This document shows positions 14,408-18,512 of a stretch of DNA of 18,512 nucleotides, piece by piece. The stretch's first letter is position 1, and the number at the start of each line of letters is the position of its first letter. A program made the position numbers and the translations under genes. The DNA is from an uncultured Oscillospiraceae bacterium (GTDB lineage: Bacteria > Bacillota > Clostridia > Oscillospirales > Oscillospiraceae). A model generated the notes under the pieces. It was given only the letters and a program-made list of their open reading frames with translations, was not told the DNA's origin and did no database searches. Where the stretch lies: the NCBI GenBank assembly GCA_910584395.1, contig CAJUAS010000031.1, forward strand, positions 1 through 18,512, given 5' to 3'.

Positions 14408-14614
14408 TTAATCCGCCGGGGTGTCGTCGGAGACAGAAACGCTCTTGGCGCCCCCGTTGTCAATCAGCACCTCGCCATTTTCCCCTTCTGCAATAAAGAA
14501 CTGTCCGGCATCGGGCGCATTGCTCGCCGCAGGGTCGAAGCTATACTGAAAATCACCGCTGCTGACGCTGACCCAGCCGTCCAAACATCTCGGCGGTCAA
14601 ACAGATCCCTCCTT
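14408..14614 (-). pseudogene. Remnant of an unrecognised leftward gene (C-terminal tail)
   Basis: One minus-strand frame reads 58 codons from TTG 14584 to TAA 14408-14410. It looks like real protein with strong G/C choice at third positions: DGWVSVSSGDFQYSFDPAAS, then a GQFFIAEGENGEVLIDNGG segment and an acidic SDDTPAD end. There is no ATG in this frame, and a TGA lies 10 codons upstream of TTG 14584. A good AAGGAGG at 14614-14608 is followed 7 nt on by TTG (14600) in another frame, which runs out after 15 codons. A single-base shift between 14600 and 14584 would join the two. I infer a frameshifted or truncated gene, perhaps the tail of a secreted or lipoprotein-like product. I do not recognise the family. 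A tiny intact TTG-started gene is the alternative. Confidence 0.4.
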
Positions 14615-14641
14615 GCACTTGGCGAAAAAATAGGGTACAAT
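14613..14641 (+). promoter_or_regulatory. Sigma-A promoter of the S41 protease gene
   Basis: TTGCAC (14613-14618), 17 nt and TACAAT (14636-14641) give a good promoter, with a start near 14648 and a leader of about 55 nt. It overlaps the ribosome binding site-like end of the leftward remnant. Confidence 0.75.
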
Positions 14642-14703
14642 GGAACTGCAAAGCAAAAACAACGTCTCAAGAGATGATTTTCTTTCCGAAAAGGAGCGCC
14701 GAT

Positions 14704-16314
14704 ATGAAAAAGTTCATTTCCTTTGCGCTGGCGGTGTGCATGACGGCCACCTCCGCTCTGGCCCTCACCCCCGCACAGCTGGACGTCATTTTAGCGGAAC
14801 GCTATCCCGGCACGATCCCCGCGGCGGTCGCGCAGGCCGACACCGTGGAGGACAAGCTGGCCGCGCTGGGCGACCCTTACGCCCACTACTATACCGCCGG
14901 GGAATACGCCGACTTCCAAGCCCAGCTCAGCGAGGCGGGCCAGCAGTCCGGCTCGACGGTGACCGCCTCTTTGGAGGACGGCCACGTGGGCCGCATCGCC
15001 ATTTCCGTCTTTGGCCCGGGCACGTTTGAGAGCCTGAAAACCGCCGTCTCCACCCATAACGCCTCCGCCGACCGCTGGATCGTGGATCTGCGGGGGAACA
15101 CGGGCGGGGAGCTGAACGCTGCCGTGGACGCCATGTCCGTGTTTATGGGCAAGGGGGAGCTGGTGTATCTCCGGGGCAAGGACGGCAAGCTCTACGCTGC
15201 CCGCAGCAGCGACGCCAAGGAGACCATCGACCCCGCCATCGTACTGGTGAACGGCCGCACCGCCTCCGCCGCCGAGCTGTTTGCCGCCAACATCCGCGAC
15301 CGCCAGCGGGGCATCATCATCGGCAGCCGCACCTACGGCAAGGGCGTCGGCCAGAGCGCGCTGACAAAAAATGAGTACCCCGAGGCCTTTGCAGACGGCT
15401 CCGCCCTGCTGCTCACCACAAGCTATGTGTTCTCCGACAGCCTCACCACCCACAACGTGATGGGGGTCGTCCCCACCCTGCTGGTGGACGACGCGCTGAC
15501 CGAGCCGGTGGCCAAGCTCCTGTGCGCCGCCGCCCCCGCCGGGAACAACAGCGGCTTTCTCCGTGTCCATCTGGGCCGCTGGCGCTGGTATGTGGACTTA
15601 AAGCAAGCCAAGGCGCAGCCCGCCGCCTTCGCCGCCCTGCTGGAGGCCCTGCCCCCCCAGACCCCGCTCTATCTGGGCGAAGGTACGGACTGGAGCGCCA
15701 CCGGCGTGGCGGAGGTGGCCGCCGACTTCTGCCCCGGCTTTACCTCCCGGAGCTTTTCTGATGTGGGCGGCAGCCAATACAAGGACGCCATCAACACCCT
15801 GAAAACCTACGGCATTTTGAAGGGCAACGAGGCGGGGGATTTTATGCCCTCCGCCGTTCTGGATCGTGCCTCCCTCTGCGCCCTGCTGGCGCAGGCCATG
15901 GGGTATCCCCCCTCCTCCGGTGCGCCCGCCTTTGCCGACACCCCCGCCGACGCTTGGTACACCCCCTACGTCACCACCCTGAACAAAATGGGGGTGGTCA
16001 ACGGCTACGACGACGGCCTGTTTCACCCCAATGACCCCATCCCCCACCAGCAGTTTATGGTCATTCTGGCCCGCATTATCGCCAACACCAACCACCGCTG
16101 CTACGCCGCCATGCAAATGGGGATGACCGCCGAAGAGGCCGCCGCGGGGGATTACGACGCATACGCCCCTTGGGCGCGCACCGGCGTCTGGGCCTTGGAC
16201 GGCTGGTGGCACGCCGACGCCAAGGACATCGACCCCAACGCCCTCACCACCCGGGAGGAGGCGGCCTATGACCTCCACGCCGCCCTCAGCGGTCTGGGCC
16301 TTCTCCCCCAGTAA
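14704..16314 (+). CDS. Secreted S41-family (C-terminal processing type) peptidase without PDZ domain, with SLH repeats
   Basis: This is an exported protease-like protein of 536 residues. The signal peptide MKKFISFALAVCMTATSALA is followed by the S41 lead-in KLAALGDPYAHYYTAGEYADF (51-71). The core has VGRIAISVF (95-103), DLRGNTGG (128-135), nucleophile S188 in NGRTASAAE and K213 in GSRTYGKGVG, a Ser-Lys dyad 25 residues apart as in Tsp/CtpA. Between the lead-in and the core only about 23 residues remain, so the PDZ domain typical of CtpA is missing. A linker (about 270-350) precedes three SLH repeats (351-400, 410-462 and a divergent one at about 484-532). ATG 14704 has AAAAGGAG about 7 nt upstream. 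It has its own promoter and terminator. It probably acts at the cell wall; the substrate is unknown. Confidence 0.88.
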   Translation: MKKFISFALAVCMTATSALALTPAQLDVILAERYPGTIPAAVAQADTVEDKLAALGDPYAHYYTAGEYADFQAQLSEAGQQSGSTVTASLEDGHVGRIAISVFGPGTFESLKTAVSTHNASADRWIVDLRGNTGGELNAAVDAMSVFMGKGELVYLRGKDGKLYAARSSDAKETIDPAIVLVNGRTASAAELFAANIRDRQRGIIIGSRTYGKGVGQSALTKNEYPEAFADGSALLLTTSYVFSDSLTTHNVMGVVPTLLVDDALTEPVAKLLCAAAPAGNNSGFLRVHLGRWRWYVDLKQAKAQPAAFAALLEALPPQTPLYLGEGTDWSATGVAEVAADFCPGFTSRSFSDVGGSQYKDAINTLKTYGILKGNEAGDFMPSAVLDRASLCALLAQAMGYPPSSGAPAFADTPADAWYTPYVTTLNKMGVVNGYDDGLFHPNDPIPHQQFMVILARIIANTNHRCYAAMQMGMTAEEAAAGDYDAYAPWARTGVWALDGWWHADAKDIDPNALTTREEAAYDLHAALSGLGLLPQ

Positions 16315-16327
16315 AACCTCTCCTTCC

Positions 16328-16353
16328 AAACCGCCCCATAAGGGGCGGTTTTT
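16328..16353 (+). terminator. Terminator of the S41 protease gene
   Basis: AAACCGCCCC (16328-16337) pairs with GGGGCGGTTT (16342-16351), loop ATAA, and TTTTT covers 16349-16353. The A-run on the left side is short, so it is mainly rightward. Confidence 0.92.
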
Positions 16354-16354
16354 C

Positions 16355-16383
16355 TTGCCCTTGCAGGGGAAAGCTGGTATAAT
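16355..16383 (+). promoter_or_regulatory. Sigma-A promoter of polA
   Basis: TTGCCC (16355-16360), 17 nt and TATAAT (16378-16383), with TG at 16375-16376 as an extended -10. Transcription should start near 16390. The -35 begins two bases after the T-tract of the preceding terminator. Confidence 0.82.
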
Positions 16384-16418
16384 GGTCGTAACTGTGAATC
16401 CGCAAGGAGGGCAAGCCC

Positions 16419-18512
16419 ATGAAGCTGATGGTCATTGACGGCAACTCCATTATCAACCGCGCCTTTTACGGCGTGCGCCCCCTCTCCACCCGGGACGGCA
16501 CGCCTACCAACGCCGTCTACGGCTTTTTGAACATCCTTTTGAAGCTGCTGGACGAGGACAAGCCTGACGCGCTGTGCGTCACCTTTGACCGCAAAGCCCC
16601 CACCTTCCGCCATCAGATGTACGAGGGCTACAAGGCCACCCGCCACGCCATGCCCGACGATCTGGCCGCCCAGATGCCTATTTTGAAGGACGTTCTCGCC
16701 GCCATGAACGTCCCCATGTACGAGCTGGACGGCTGGGAGGCGGACGACCTCTTGGGCACGATCGCCGCCAAGGACGCCGCCGCAGGCTGGACGACCACCG
16801 TGGTCACCGGGGACAAGGACTCCCTCCAGCTCATTGACGACCACACCACCGTCAAGCTGGTGACCACCCGCATGGGCCAGACCACCACCAAGGACATGAC
16901 CCCTGACGCCTTTCGGGCGGACTACGGCTTTGACCCCATCCATATCATCGACCTCAAGGCCCTCATGGGGGACTCCAGCGACAACATCCCCGGCGTGAAG
17001 GGCATCGGGGAAAAGACCGCCATGGGCCTCATCCAGATGTACGGCTCGCTGGATCACCTCTATGACCATATGCCCGCGGTCTGCACCGCCCCCCAGACCC
17101 CCGCCAAGCCCGCCATGGTGCAGAAGCTGGCCGACGGCAAGGCGGACGCGTACTTCTCCTACGACCTTGCCACCATCCGCAAAAACGCCCCCATTGAGTT
17201 TTCCCCCACCGACGCCAAGCGGCAAGAGCCAAACGCTCCCGCCCTTTACGACCTCTTTTTGAAGCTGGAATTTTCCAAGCTCATCGAGCGGTTCGGCCTC
17301 TCCGCAGACGCCGCCTCCTCCCTTGCCCCTTCTTCCCTTCCCACCTTAGAGGAGCTGGAGGTGGTAGAGACGCAGCAACGGCTGGCCCAGCTCATGGAGC
17401 AGTGGCGGGAGCAGGAGTATGTGTCGGTGCTTACCACCGATGATCTGAACGCCGTCTATGTGAACGGCGCGGCCCTTTCTTGGAACAAGCTCCCTGACTA
17501 CAACACCTTTTTGCGGGACTTTTTTGCCGACGGGGAGATCAAAAAAGTCACCCACGGTCTCAAAGGTCTTTGGCACGCCCTGCTGGACGAGGGCATTTCT
17601 CCCGCCGGGTTTGTGTTTGACACCGAGATCGCCGCCTATCTCCTTGACCCCACCGCCGGCAGCTACGAGCTTTCCAAGCTGGCCGTCTCCTACTGCAATC
17701 AGGAGGCGCAGGCCACCCCCGCGCTCCTCGACGCCCTCTATGACAGGCTGTCTCCCCGGCTGGAGGAGCTGGGCCTGCGTAAGCTCTATGACGAGATCGA
17801 GCTGCCCCTCTGCCCGGTGCTGGCGGAGATGGAGCGCGCCGGGGTACGCATCGACCGCAAGGCGCTGGCGGACTACGGCGAGATGCTGAAAAAGCGCATT
17901 GCGGAGGACGAACAGGTCATCTACGCTCTGGCGGGCAGGGAATTCAATATCAACTCCACCCAGCAGCTTGGCAAGCTCCTCTTTGAGGACATGGGCCTTC
18001 CCCCGGTGAAAAAGACCAAGACGGGGTACTCCACCTCCGCCGAGGTGCTGGAAAAGCTCCGGGGACAAGCCCCCATCGTAGACGCGATCTTGGACTACCG
18101 CCAGCTCACCAAGCTGAACTCCACCTATGTGGACGGCCTCACCAAGGTCATCGCCGGGGACGGGCGCATCCACACCTCCTTCCAAAACACCGTCACCGCC
18201 ACCGGGCGGCTCTCCTCCACCGAGCCCAACCTCCAGAACATCCCCGTTCGCACCGAGCTGGGGGCGAAGCTCCGCTACATGGTGGTAGCCGAGCCGGGGA
18301 ACGTGCTGGTGGACGCGGACTACTCCCAGATCGAGCTTCGGGTGCTGGCCCACATGGCGGACGACCCCGCCATGCAGGGGGCGTTTTTGAGCGGCGAGGA
18401 CATCCACACCGCCACCGCCTCCCAAGTGTTCGGCGTTCTCGCCGGGGAGGTCACCCACGAGATGCGCCGCCGGGCCAAGGCGGTGAACTTCGGCATCGTC
18501 TACGGCATCTCC
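16419..18512 (+). CDS. polA: DNA polymerase I (3' part outside the window)
   Basis: Pol I fills gaps in repair and removes RNA primers during lagging-strand synthesis. The first 698 codons are visible. The 5'-3' exonuclease (FEN) domain, about 1-290, has MVIDGNSIINRAFYG, TFDRKAPTFRHQMYEGYKA, WEADDLLG, VTGDKDSLQL and GDSSDNIPGVKGIGEKTA. The middle 3'-5' exonuclease-like region (about 310-450) lacks the exo I DxE motif: the strand reads EYVSVLTTDD. It also shows no clear exo II or III aspartates, so proofreading is probably absent, as in Bacillus Pol I. The polymerase domain shows TGRLSSTEPNLQNIP, motif A DADYSQIELR with catalytic D634, and the fingers motif RRRAKAVNFGIVYG at the window edge. 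ATG 16419 has AAGGAGG 8 nt upstream. It has its own promoter. The rest of the gene, including motif C, is not visible. Confidence 0.96.
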   Translation, partial: MKLMVIDGNSIINRAFYGVRPLSTRDGTPTNAVYGFLNILLKLLDEDKPDALCVTFDRKAPTFRHQMYEGYKATRHAMPDDLAAQMPILKDVLAAMNVPMYELDGWEADDLLGTIAAKDAAAGWTTTVVTGDKDSLQLIDDHTTVKLVTTRMGQTTTKDMTPDAFRADYGFDPIHIIDLKALMGDSSDNIPGVKGIGEKTAMGLIQMYGSLDHLYDHMPAVCTAPQTPAKPAMVQKLADGKADAYFSYDLATIRKNAPIEFSPTDAKRQEPNAPALYDLFLKLEFSKLIERFGLSADAASSLAPSSLPTLEELEVVETQQRLAQLMEQWREQEYVSVLTTDDLNAVYVNGAALSWNKLPDYNTFLRDFFADGEIKKVTHGLKGLWHALLDEGISPAGFVFDTEIAAYLLDPTAGSYELSKLAVSYCNQEAQATPALLDALYDRLSPRLEELGLRKLYDEIELPLCPVLAEMERAGVRIDRKALADYGEMLKKRIAEDEQVIYALAGREFNINSTQQLGKLLFEDMGLPPVKKTKTGYSTSAEVLEKLRGQAPIVDAILDYRQLTKLNSTYVDGLTKVIAGDGRIHTSFQNTVTATGRLSSTEPNLQNIPVRTELGAKLRYMVVAEPGNVLVDADYSQIELRVLAHMADDPAMQGAFLSGEDIHTATASQVFGVLAGEVTHEMRRRAKAVNFGIVYGIS

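Overview
The window looks like chromosomal core DNA from a GC-rich, spore-forming member of the Clostridia, most likely Oscillospiraceae or a relative. The evidence is the sporulation genes sigG and spoIVA, a large Bacillus/Clostridium-type SRP RNA next to dnaX, two surface proteins with SLH anchors, strong AAGGAGG-type ribosome binding sites, and a TrkA/TrkH potassium system. I see no transposase, integrase, phage gene, CRISPR array or attachment site.

Left part (1-2510). The 3' part of a tRNA-Arg(ACG) ends the rightward transcription coming from outside and is followed by a strong terminator. Leftward, an SRP RNA gene with its own promoter and terminator is followed by dnaX (clamp-loader tau/gamma) and ybaB. 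This is the classic Firmicutes order, but recR, the usual third protein gene, is not next in line.

Middle left (2511-7730). trkA and trkH form a two-gene rightward operon for K+ uptake. They converge on a leftward purine phosphoribosyltransferase across a shared bidirectional terminator. The transferase is divergent from an AzgA-type purine permease, so this pair should act together in base salvage: import, then conversion to nucleotide.

Middle right (7731-14390). A very large secreted subtilase with three C-terminal SLH domains runs leftward. Next to it is sigG, the late forespore sigma factor, also leftward. spoIVA, the coat-basement ATPase made in the mother cell, is head-to-head with sigG. 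spoIVA has a clear sigma-E promoter and sigG a possible sigma-F-like one. A 23-24 bp tandem duplication covers the putative sigG promoter.

Right part (14391-18512). A short leftward coding remnant lies between the spoIVA terminator and the promoter of the next gene, a secreted S41-type protease that lacks the usual PDZ domain and carries three SLH repeats. polA follows with its own promoter and is cut by the window end inside the fingers motif; its proofreading domain lacks the visible catalytic acids.

No clearly new biological system is visible. The best leads are the duplicated sigG promoter element, the PDZ-less SLH-anchored S41 protease, the swapped closing pairs in the SRP RNA tetraloop, and the gene remnant at 14408-14614.
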